Part shown: piece by piece, positions 12,122 through 22,700 of the stretch
Position numbering within the stretch: position 1 is the stretch's first letter
Layout of the letters: every line of letters starts with the position of its first letter
Assembly (NCBI GenBank): GCA_027625915.1
Contig: JANTQA010000012.1
Location: forward strand, 11,494,501 to 11,558,500
Reading direction: 5' to 3'
Length of the DNA stretch: 64,000 bases
Source: Anaeramoeba flamelloides
Taxonomy: Eukaryota > Metamonada > Anaeramoebidae
Translations under genes and position numbers: made by a program
Notes under the pieces: model-generated
What the model saw: the letters and a program-made list of their open reading frames with translations, nothing else
What the model was told of the DNA's origin: nothing
The model's database searches: none

Positions 12122-12645
12122 TTAAGGACAATCTAAAATAAAGCCACTAAAAGGAATATATGAGTAAAAATATGGTTGAATTATTCTCTTTATCTCTTGA
12201 GAATCAGAACAACTAAATAATTTCAAATAATTATGAGTTTGAAATTTAGCAAGATCAAATTCTTTAGTTGTAGAATGATAGTGTTTTCCAGACAACTCAA
12301 CCATTTTTTTTCTAAGGTTATTATTAGCTGGGTTCAATAATCAATGTGAAAATTTAATATTATTAAAAATATTTGGGTTGTGCTTTGGTTTTGAGTAACA
12401 ATCACAATTAAGGATCTGATCAGGTAACAATATCAAATTTCCAATTTTGAAATCTAATAGTTTTTCTGGATTTAAAGAAATAAAGGGAATAATTCAACTA
12501 TATTTTGACTCATATGCTCCTTAGAGTAACTTTATTTTAGATAACCCTTTGGATCAGAGAGAATATCTGTAAAAAATTGTCGTAAGTCGAAAGTAGACAT
12601 AGAATCGCTTAATATATTGCCCTGAAAATCAAAGAGAAAGAAAAA
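12122..12645 (-). pseudogene. Decayed protein-coding gene upstream of SmF, family unknown
   Basis: Reading the minus strand from a good acceptor (TTTGATTTTCAG ending near 12622), one frame gives GNILSDSMSTFDLRQFFTD, later IVELFPLFL, LPDQILNCDCYSKPKHN, and finally an open stretch of about 70 codons containing KMVELSGKHYHSTTKEFDLA and ending at 12122. Several in-frame stops (TAA and TAG) interrupt it and there is one apparent frame change near 12340. Amino-acid use is protein-like and unlike the spacer frames nearby, so I read it as a relic of a host gene, not as noise. I do not recognise the family. It lies 57 bp upstream of the SmF start codon on the same strand. Confidence 0.4.
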
Positions 12646-12845
12646 ACATTTCAAAAGTTAAAAAGGTACAACTCATTTTTTGACTATTTTTGAGTTTTTT
12701 TTTTGAAACATAAATTGAAAAATAATTACTTAAACACCAATATCAGTATACTAAAGTTTCTTCAATTTTAAAAAATTGTAACCAAAAAAACTAAAAACAC
12801 AATTATTTTACTAATGATGTAAACGAGAAATAGTTTTTTATTATA

Positions 12846-13550
12846 AACTCTGTTTCAGTCAAAGGGGCCAACATTTTTTTCAAATATTAATTATTTTATA
12901 TAATTGACCTTTGAAGAAGAAATAAGAAATAAGAAATAAACAGAATAATATACATCAAAGAATTGTTGATATATGTATGAAAGAAAACTAATTAATCAAT
13001 AAATTTTCTATAAAAAATTGAAAAACTTAAATTCTTAGGGGCACATTGAGAAAAACAACAATGCTCGTTTTGATCTTCTATTGATATTTACTTAATAAAT
13101 AGGAAACAATTTCAATCGTTTTCCATACTTTTCTTTTCGAAATCAAGTCCCCTAAAAAAGTGTGTTGGTATTTATGTTCTCTATTTATAAAAGGAAATGA
13201 AAATGAAGTGAAAAATTTTCACATTTCTTAAACAAATATCAAGATCAAAGATCGAATAGAATTCCAATAGAAATCAATATATTAATTCTCAAAAATAAAT
13301 TCCATGTTTTCAATAACCTTAGAATAACACATTTTTACCAAGTGAAAATTGATCTTGCAATAAAAAAAATTTTTGCAACTGAATTAGGTTTTTAAATAAA
13401 AATTGAAAACAAAAATAAAAATGTGAAAAAATAATTTCAGTTTTGAAAAGTTCCAAAATTGATTTTTTATTCTAATATCTTTGCAAACTCTTTAAACACA
13501 TGTATTTCATCCAATTACAACTGGGCCCCTTTGACTGAAAAACATTTTAT
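12846..13550. mobile_element. MITE family 5, copy A, about 705 bp
   Basis: Matches 63138-63829 over its whole length in the same orientation. Both ends carry an inverted repeat whose core is TTTCAGTCAAAGGGGCCCA (left 12853-12870, right 13521-13540), and TA dinucleotides flank the copies, so it looks like a non-autonomous Tc1/mariner-type element. Internal landmarks shared by both copies include GAAATGAAAATGAAGTG and AATATCAAGATCAAAGATCG. No transposase remains. Confidence 0.82.
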
Positions 13551-13934
13551 TATAATTTCTATTTACATTTTAAAAATTGTTAATATTGTTATTCTCTTTA
13601 ATAGATTTTTTGAAATGTTGGATTTTTTTTTTTTTTCTATTAACTTTTTGGTTTAAAAACTCAATATTTCTCATTTTTTGAAGGAACAATTTCTCATCAA
13701 ACAAAAATCAGTTTTTTTTTTTTTTACTAAAATTACCAATTAATAAAAACAATAATGAAAAACTTTGGTATCAAATAAAATTAATTTTCGAATGAAAAAA
13801 AATAGTTTTTTATGTAAAAATATTTTATATCTTTGTATTTGTTTAAATAAAATACTCAGTTAAAATTCGACTTCAAAAATTAGATAGTATTTTTTCGAAA
13901 AATCTTGATACTTTTTAATTAAATGAATTTCTAA

Positions 13935-14625
13935 TTGTTTAGTACTGTCGAGTACTGTAGAGTATCTATGTTTTTTTTTAATTTTTGAAATGAAAAGAAA
14001 ATTTTATATATTTTCTTTTTCTTTTAAAAAGTAAAAAAAAAAAACCTAATGGCACTCTACCAGAATTCAAAAAAATAGATAAAATCAATGATTTTCCTCT
14101 ATTCTTTTAAACCTTGGAAAAACTAACAGCTGTTTTCTTAATGTTTTCTATTTTATCTGTGAAGTGTTATCGTTTTTTTTTAATTTTTGAAATAAACAGA
14201 AAATTTTAATAAATTTTCGGTTTATTTCAAAAAGTAAAAAAAAAAACCTAACGAAAATCTATTGATTTTATAAATTAATAGAAAACTCAAGAAAAACTAA
14301 AGGTGGTTTTTTTAAATTTAAAAGAATTTAGTAAAATTCGTAATTTTACTCAATAATTTCAAATTTAAAAAAAACTAAAAGTGGTTGTCAAGTTCATATC
14401 TTTTCCAGAATTCAAAAAAACAGAGATAAAATCAAAGATTTTACCCAATTCTTTTAGTTTCTGGAAAACCGAACGAAAGGTGCCTAAGTTTTTTTCACTT
14501 TTTGTTTTTGTTTGGAAAATCAATAGATGTTTCTAATCAAAACAAAAATTAAAAAAAAACACCTAACGTGAAGTACCTAACGGCAAATCGGAGTATTTAA
14601 AAATTCCATCCATAAATTCCAATAA
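13935..14625. repeat. Palindrome-cluster repeat, cluster 2 (largest)
   Basis: Six palindromes in about 600 bp. Type A (T-run, AATTTTTGAAATAAAC-like arm, loop, its complement, A-run) lies at 13970-14044, 14173-14250 and 14486-14566. Type B (CCAGAATTCAAAA-like arm, AATAGATAAAATC, complement) lies at 14060-14118 and 14402-14468, and a variant at 14307-14376. Linkers contain AACGGCA, GGCACTC or GTACTGTAGAG words. The palindromes would form stem-loops of about 25-35 bp. The cluster ends about 50 bp before the CTU1 3' end. Confidence 0.75.
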
Positions 14626-14679
14626 AAAACAAACACTGTAAACTATATTAAAATTTTATTTCTATTAATTAAAAAGGTT

Positions 14680-15788
14680 TTAATTTTTTTCTTTCTCAAA
14701 TTCTTTTTCCTTTTCTTTTTGAATTTCCTTTACCTTTTCATTTATTTTCACTTTGACTTTTTCTTTTTCATATATTCTTTCTTTTTTGAAATTGTTTTCT
14801 TTTTCCTTCTCATCCACATATTCTTCCACCTCTTCCATCTCCACTTCTTCAAGCTTTATTGTAAGCTGTGAAAAGCTATCGTCTAATTTTTGACGAAGTA
14901 CACATCCTTGACATAACTTTTGAGAAGTTAAAAAACCACATTTTATGCATTTATTTGCAATTAATTTCTTTTTTTTTTTTTCATTAATTTGGAGTTGTTC
15001 ATTGGATTTAATAAAGCCAAGAACGGACCAAGAGGCAACACGATCTAATTGATTCAAATAAACCCTGGGTAGTCCACGTTGTGCATTCACAGCGTATGGA
15101 CACTCGACCGAATGATAATCCAGTTTTTTTAAAAAGGCATATTTCACAATTTCTTCTTGATAGACATACTTGAATGGTTTAATTCTCGCAGGGCCATACC
15201 CTAAATCTGTAATGATTGTTGATCCTCTTTAAGCCGAGACAGATCGCCTCTGATTAAATTTAAAAGTGTAGTTTCTGCGTAATCGTTTGCATTATGCCCA
15301 AGCACGATTTTGGTTGCAGAAATCTTTTTTGCACCAACTTCCAGGGCCTGCCTCCGGAAAATGCCGCAATGGGTGCATGCCCTTCTTGGGCCAAGAAGCT
15401 TGACGATTGTGTCAAGAGAGTAACCAAACATATCTTTAAAACTCACGATCGTTAATGGCCACCCATACTTTTTTTGATTACGCCGAACGGCGTCGAGTGA
15501 CTCGTCGCGATACCCTTTAATGCCATCGTCAATTGACACCATGTGTAAGTCCGCTCCATATTCGTATTTTTCATTTAAGACATGAAGGATATGAATTAAA
15601 GTTGTTGAGTCTTTCCCTCCAGAAGCACCCACAGCAAGAATGTCTCCAGAAGTAAATAATTTGTGATCAACTATAGCGCGATGCACACTGTCTTCAACAA
15701 TGTGAAAAAAGCACTCCCTGCACACTTTGCTTTGATCACGTGGTAAAATTAAGGTTGCAGTTTCTGTTTTGCATTTGCTACAAAGCAT
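14680..15788 (-). CDS. CTU1: Cytosolic tRNA 2-thiolation protein CTU1/NCS6, with a -1 frame change
   Basis: PP-loop ATPase that, with CTU2/NCS2 and URM1, thiolates wobble U34 of Lys, Glu and Gln tRNAs. N-terminal Zn pairs C3-x2-C6 and C23-x2-C26; P-loop SGGKDS at residues 56-61; CTHC at 138-141; GHNANDYAET at 164-173; C-terminal CIKCG..CQGC pair; then a Lys/Glu-rich tail of about 60 aa not usual in the family. The reading frame is broken once. Up to SRLK (about residue 187) the family sequence is in one frame and from RGSTIITD through GPARIKPFKYVYQEEIVKYAF it continues in the -1 frame; the break lies at the sequence CTTAAAG (minus strand, plus 15227-15233). One extra A there would make a continuous Ctu1. 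No intron boundaries fit. It may be a homopolymer base-call error, true -1 slippage, or an inactivating deletion; the intact downstream domain argues against old decay. Confidence 0.9.
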
Positions 15789-16393
15789 TTTTTTGAATTC
15801 GTAAGAAGATCTTCAATTTTACAAGAGTTTTTGAAATTGTGTTGAAAAAAAAGGAAAAATGATAAAAAATGAGTATGAAAGTGGTGTGTTCTCAAATATC
15901 AAGTGCAAAATTGGTTACTAAAAATATAAACATTTTTAGATTGCATAATTTGAATCTTGTTACCCTTTTTTCCATTTTTTTTTGGATTTGGTTTTATTCT
16001 TCAAGTTTAACACTTAAATTATATACCCTGATAATAATTGAATTTACTAGATTAGTTCAAAAACTAATTAATCTTCATATTGGATTCAAATACCGATATA
16101 AAGTATTCAATCCTTAATTTTAAAAATCAAAAATTTTGTGATGTATTTTGCTTATAAGTGAAATTTCACAATGATAAAATTTAAACTAATTATCTTTTTT
16201 TCTTTTAAGAAATTTCCTTTGATCGAGGATTCTTACTCACCCAATATATTCCAATAATTTCATAGGTTGAATAAAAAAGTATTAAATAAATCTTGATCAC
16301 TATTTGACAATCTATTTCTTGGAAATTTTCATTTTATTCAAAAAAGGAAGAAAAGTGAAAATTTTTTTTCTATTTTTTCGAAAAAGGTTAATA

Positions 16394-16798
16394 CAGTATT
16401 TCCAAAGCTATCTTGAAATTTTTTCAGTATCAAATTTTGGTGTTAATATAGATTTTTATAAAGTTCAATAGGAGAATAATAAAGCTCATCATATTAAAAA
16501 AAATATTTCCTAAATAATCCAATATTTAAGAATTTTTTCTAATTTTCAAAAAATCATTTTTCAGAACCCAAAATGACTTGAAACATCGAAAATTTATTGA
16601 GAAACAAAATAAAATATACTCTTTAAAAAAATGATTTTATTATTCGATAACATCAAAAGTTTATTTTTCAGATAACTCATTTTTGAAATTTTTTTTTTCA
16701 ATATGAGCTTTCTTATTCTCATACTCAACTTTTTAAAAATCTATATCAACACCAAAATTTGATATTGATATAATTTCACCGCAGCCATGGAATAGCTG
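16394..16798. mobile_element. Foldback MITE family 3, copy 1, 405 bp
   Basis: The two halves are inverted repeats over at least 100 bp each: ATATAGATTTTTATAAAGTT on the left pairs with AACTTTTTAAAAATCTATAT on the right, and ATCAAATTTTGGTGTTAATA with TATCAACACCAAAATTTGAT. The element starts CAGTATTTCC and ends GGAATAGCTG, and is bordered by TA on both sides (16392-16393 and 16799-16800). Homologous copies of 401 and about 400 bp lie at 29526-29926 and 29288-30090. Confidence 0.85.
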
Positions 16799-17399
16799 TA
16801 GGCGCCTCTGACTCAAACAAATTTATACAACTTAATACAAGAATGAATATTATCCAGTATCATCAAGTTTTATAAAGCAAAAAGTCTCCAAAATTAAAGA
16901 TACAAAAAAAAAATGATAAATTTCTTTTTATTTTCTAACTTAAAAAAAAAAACAAATATTATTTTTGCTATATTTAAAACTTTTTTAGAAATTTAATTGA
17001 ATTATCAAACCAGAACCAAAAGTTAAAAAATATTTAAAGAAAGATAAATACCAAATGTTTAATCAAAGTATGTGTAAAAGCATTTTAATTATAATCTTTT
17101 TTTTAGTATTATACCTCAAATTTAATAAAGTTTATTATCAGTGGAATACTTATCTCTACTTTTAATTTTCTTAAGGTACTGAACCATTTTTTTATTTAAT
17201 TATTGTATATCCTATTTTGATACCTTTTTTTACAAATTTTAAAAAGATAATTTCTTTAATTTACTTTCTATCAATTTATTAAAATTTCCAAATGTTTTTT
17301 TTTTTGCATTACAATGATTTGAATTAAATATTTTTTTGATTAAATTTTGAACCAAATATATATATATATATATATATAGATTTATCAATTGTTTTGTTA

Positions 17400-18030
17400 T
17401 CAATTGTATTAAGAAATTTTCTTTTAATAACCAAATAAATTGAACAAAATTTTCAAATTGATAAACAAGTAGTTTATTTCCAAAAAATGGTATATATTGT
17501 TTTAGATTTCATAAAAATTTCCCTTTATTAGTTGTAATTGTTCCTTAATTTACAAAATAAAACAAGAATACAATATTAATACTAGTTAAATCAGTATCTA
17601 TTGAATTTATCTGACAAAATAATTATCCAAATATTTTCAAAAAATGGAAATTAAATAACACTTTTTTTTAGAAAAGAAAATATTGAATACAAATTAGAAT
17701 AAAAAACTGCAGTTTATCAAGAACCCAAACAATTTTTTAAATAATAAAACACAAATATAAAGTTTATTTTATTTTGGAGATTTTATCAGATTAAATCTCT
17801 TCTGAAAATAATTTTTAAATCAAAATCAAAAAAAAGAAAAACCAATTTCAACATCTAAAAAAATATCGCATAAAATTGAGATCAAAAACTCATAAACTTT
17901 AATAAAGGTAATACCATACAATCAAACAAATTGGATTATTATGAACAACCAAAAATGACTAATAAAAATTTTGGATAGTTAATTAGATTTATATTATAAT
18001 TGGGTTTCATAAAGATATTTTGAAAATAAA
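17400..18030. repeat. Diverged dispersed repeat, copy 2 of 2
   Basis: Partner of 6480-7100; see that entry for the matching blocks. Same orientation. No coding potential seen. Confidence 0.35.
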
Positions 18031-18138
18031 TTTTCCACTCTTTTTCGGAAATAACTTGCATAAAAAAATATTTTAAAAGAAATATTTTCACTTCATTAAA
18101 ATTTTTTGGAATAAAATTTATAAAATTAAGAATATTGT

Positions 18139-18160
18139 TTTTTTTTTTTTTTTTTTTTTG
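18139..18160. repeat. Long T homopolymer
   Basis: About 22 consecutive T on the plus strand, i.e. a poly(A)-like run on the strand of the HSPA12-like gene about 85-105 bp past its stop codon. Confidence 0.8.
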
Positions 18161-18243
18161 TTCCTAAATTGAAATGAATGGAATAAATAATAAAAATCAG
18201 AAAATAGAGTTATAAAATAAAAAAAATATAAAAAAATAAATGA

Positions 18244-19691
18244 TTAATTTTCTTTTTCGCCATATCGAATAATTGCTGGGAATTTTTCACCGGTTTTTTT
18301 ATTTACTGCAGTAATCTTAATCATTGATCCACCAAATCTAAATTCAAGTGTAATTTGGACAGGCTTTTCATTATCCTTTTGAATATTAGTAATAATTGTA
18401 GAACCAAAAATACTAAAATCAGGATCATCAATATAATACACTTCTCCTTCTTCTAAGTCTTTTGGTGACGTGTATATTTCAATTGTGAGATCACGATTTA
18501 ATGCACTGAAAGTTTGAGGTTTCACCTAAATGTTATAAATTAAAAAGTTGTTCGAATTTATTAATTTAAGAATAAATAAAAGAATATTGTTATGTTTTAA
18601 TTTTGTAAATTAAAAAAAAATTGCGATTAGTATCAAGTAAGAAAAAAAGGGTAGAAGATTTAAAAAGAAAACGAAAAGGGGAAAAAAAAAAGAAAACGAA
18701 AAAGGAAAAAAAAAATGATAAATGAAAAAGGAAAAACAAAATGGTAAATGAAAAACAAAATGATAAATTAAAAATGAAAAAAAGAAAAAGAAAAACATAA
18801 AACGAAAAAAAAAAAAGAAAAAGAAAAAAGAAAAAACAAATAAAGCAAAACGAAAAAGTTATAAACGAAAAATAAAAAGATCAAAGAAAAAACTAAAAAA
18901 AAATATACTACTTACCCAATCAACATTAATTGGAACATCTTTTTTTACCAATGGTTTGAAAACATCTTTACAGAAATATTTCCCATTTATTTCAACTTTT
19001 TTTGATTCCTTATGAATATTAGGGTTAAATGCTGGATATAAATGTAGACCTAAATTAAACCCATAAGCTCTAGAAACAATACTTGTGGGGTTTTTACCAA
19101 ACTTAACGGCACCTTGAAGGATGGCTTTACCCGGATTTTGAGAAACTAAAATTTTTAAATTATATTTTGATTTATTGCTAGTGAATTTATCAATAATATT
19201 TTTTTGAAGGATTGGTGATTTTGCATAATTACCAACAAGGAACATTGTATTAACGCCTTTAAAGTTCTTTTTTTTCTTTCTAAAGAGCAGTTGCAAATAG
19301 TTGGTCACCTTTTCTACACATTTTTCAGTAAAGGAAAGTAAGAATCCCTTTTTAAGTAAAATTATCCCCTTATCAGTGGTTCCTGGATGAAGATAGTCAA
19401 GTTCAGTTGGCGTTTTATTTTTATTCCAAATTTTTATCAATTGCTTAACATTTTTGTTTTTTGAAGATAATGATTCTGGGATAACAAATTTCACTTTTAA
19501 AGGATCTTCCTTGTATGAAAAATTAATTAAATGCTTTTCTTTAATCCATTGTTGAAATACAAATAAATATTCTGGGCAAGATTCGACATTTTCATTTTGG
19601 GTAAATGCTTTTAAAAATTTTTTAAATTCATTATCGATTAAATGTGAGCCTAATCTTTCACCATCACCTGTCATTAATACTTTAATCTATA

Positions 19692-19723
<32 letters not shown>

Positions 19724-22700
19724 AAATAATAATAGATCGAATTAAATTCAATTTGTTCCAAGTTGCTGTTGTTTTTTGAAACCCTTATTTGACAAAGTAA
19801 GGATTTTGTAATCTTCCAGAGTAAAAATAATCTATTTAAAAAATGAAAAAAATGGAAAAAAAAAATCTTCGAGATCTCAAAAAGCGCTGAAAAGAGTGAC
19901 AATTCTGAAACGAAATAGTTGTATTTAAAATTGTAATTCAAAGCGATTCAAATTAGAAATTGAGGATCACTCTCTTTGGTTCTTTTTTCTAAAAATACCC
20001 TAATTTTTTGTTGTTGATTTTTAGAGATCGGATGTAGATCAAATACTGATTTGTTTTTAATTGAAATTGTACTCATAAAAATTACGAAAAAATATTTTTC
20101 AATTTCTAAAATTATTTTTCACTGGAGCGACTGAACCTTTAGTAAAAATTTAAATTTCCAAAGTTTATGTTTATGATTGTAAACATTTTGGGTGAATAAA
20201 TTTAAACCCTCTTTAAAGATATAAAAATATTTTTAAAAATTTTCAATTAAAATAAAAATAAAAAAGTTTTTTAAACAAAATTAAAATTAATTTTAAATTT
20301 GAAAGATAGTTAATAAAACTTTATATGTTTTTAATTTTGCTTTTTTGCAAAAGAAAATTTGGTAATTTTTCATTTATTTTATTTTTTATGAGGATTATAA
20401 TTTTCAAAAAATAAAAAGAATAAAATAAAACCGTCACCATCACATAAAAAAATAGCATCCTTTATTACAATTTATTTTGTATTTTTTGTTCAATATTAAA
20501 GTTGAATTTTGAAATTAAATTCTAATTTTTTTCTTAAAATTAAATAAATATGTTAGTTTCAATAATATAGTTTTATAGTTTTTAGAAATAATAATAACTT
20601 TAGAATTATTAATCATTGATTCTTCATAAAAACTATATTAAAAAATAATATTGAACATTAAATTTTATCTGTTATTTTCAAAGAGTAAAAATCTGATAAT
20701 TTTAATAGTTAATACTTTTGTAATCTACAAAATAACAAAAAATTCATTTTTTTATCCTTAAAGGTTTTATTTTTAAAATATTAGAATTATTTTTGTTCAA
20801 TGCTTGTTATAAAAAAAAATTATATCTACTGAAAGGTTTATTTATAAATTTAATGTTTTTTTTTCATGGATATCATTTTTTTTTCAGTGTACAAAGACTT
20901 TTATCTCTGAATTTAAATCAAATCTTCTTTAATCTTTCCAAAAAAAATTGGTATTAATATTCTTTTTGGCGATCAACAAGTTTTTTTTTTTAAAAATGCA
21001 TTTTGTCAAGTATGAAAAAGGTATATTTTACCCCGATTAAAACTCTAACTAATAAATTCAATTTATTTTAAGTTTCAAACCGAAAATGTTCAAGTTTACA
21101 ATAATTTAAAAGTTTATCATTTTTAACATGTCTTGTATAACGAATTTAGAATTTGTAAAACACAAAAGTGACTTAATTGTCTCGTGGTGAAACAAAAATT
21201 AAAAAGTTTGTCAAAATTTGAGATAAATATTTGCGATTTCTGTGATTTATGTGATTTCTTTCTTTTTCAAAACGAAATGAGAATATCCTTTCTTCTTTTT
21301 AACTAATTAGAATGAATATCTTTCAAGAAGTTTGTTTTTTTTTTTTAAGTTTTGCTTGCCAAGATAAGTCAAATTGTTTAAAAGAATTGCTATAAATTGT
21401 TTTTTCTTTCTCTTGCTTCTAAAAACTTTTTTGAAAACATGAGTTTTGTAGATTTTGTCAAGTTTTCAAATTTAGTGTTTTGAATTCAAGTTTAATTTAT
21501 GAAGGGATTTTGTTGAATTTTTTCCGAAAAGAAAAGTGAATTAAACGTTCGAATACAATTTCCTTTTGATTTTGAAATTGTAGAGTAATATAATTTAAGA
21601 CGAGATTAAAAAAGGATTCTAGACATTTTGCATTTTTCCATTTTGATGTTTGAAGAAATTACAATTCTATTTTGGGGTTCTCATTTTTTTTTTTTACTAA
21701 AAACCCATTTTGAACATTACCCTACAATTTATTATCTTTTATTTTATATAGTAACTCCAAAAGATAGAGTAAATTGAAAGAATTTGTTATATGGGGTTTC
21801 CATTTATTCTTTGCTATCGAAAAAAACAATTTATAAAATAAAAAAGTTAGCATATTTTAAATTTATCCTTGTTAAAATAAAATCAAGGTAGCTTCATTAA
21901 ATTTCACCTTGATGTTATTTTCTGATTTTTTTTTTAGAATCCAGAGACTTTTATTTTTAATATCAATACTCAAATCGAACAACATATTTAATTTTCAAAA
22001 ATTTGTACAAAAAAAATTGTATGAATAAAAGATTTATTAAATTAGAAAAACAAAAAAAAGAAAATGGTTGAAAAATAAAAAAAAACGTGTTGAATGTAAA
22101 ATTCTTTAGAAAACGGGATATTATTTTTTCAAAAAATAAAAATTTTAATAGATTTTTTAAGTTTAACTTGATTCTTAAAAATCTTTTTAAAATAATACAA
22201 TCTTTTTCAAAAAGTCAATTGTTTTCAAGGAATTAATTATTATTAAAGATTTTTGAGAATGGGCAGAATTGGTTCTACTAAATTTAAGAAATTATGAAAT
22301 TTTTTCTGGATAACAATTTTAGTTAATTCAATAAATATTGAAAGTTAAAAGATGAAAACATAAAATATCATTAGCATTGTAGGAAAATTGTTAAACAAAT
22401 TGATTAATTGTGAACATTAATAGAATCACAGAAACCTGAAAATAAAAAGTTATTTCAAGTAAAAGAAGAAATAAAATAACTTTGAAGAATAATTCGTTAT
22501 TTTATTACGAATCGAATCAATAAAAAAAATTTAGATCTACTTTTTTATCGAAAATTGATTAGTTCTTTTTTTGAGTTTGCTTCAAAATAGTCAATTTTTT
22601 CAACAAATTTTTAATTCTAGATCGATCAAATAAAAAACCTGGTCATAAAACATAGTATTGTAAAAATCGTTATTGTGTTGAATCCTTCATTTTGTATATA

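Larger units (their letters stand above)
15789..18243. other. Spacer between CTU1 and the HSPA12-like gene
   Basis: No gene recognised. It contains the CTU1 promoter and 5' untranslated region, a foldback MITE (16394-16798), the second copy of a diverged repeat (17400-18030), a (TA)n run near 17360 and a T run of about 23 bases near 18139-18160. Confidence 0.6.

Noticed and set aside
13459-13656. 65-codon plus-strand frame
   Set aside because: Spans the right end of a family 5 MITE and a T run; not conserved in the 63-kb copy.
18610-18798. Minus-strand Phe-rich frame between HSPA12-like exons 2 and 3
   Set aside because: Lies inside the 390-nt intron in an A/G-rich low-complexity tract.
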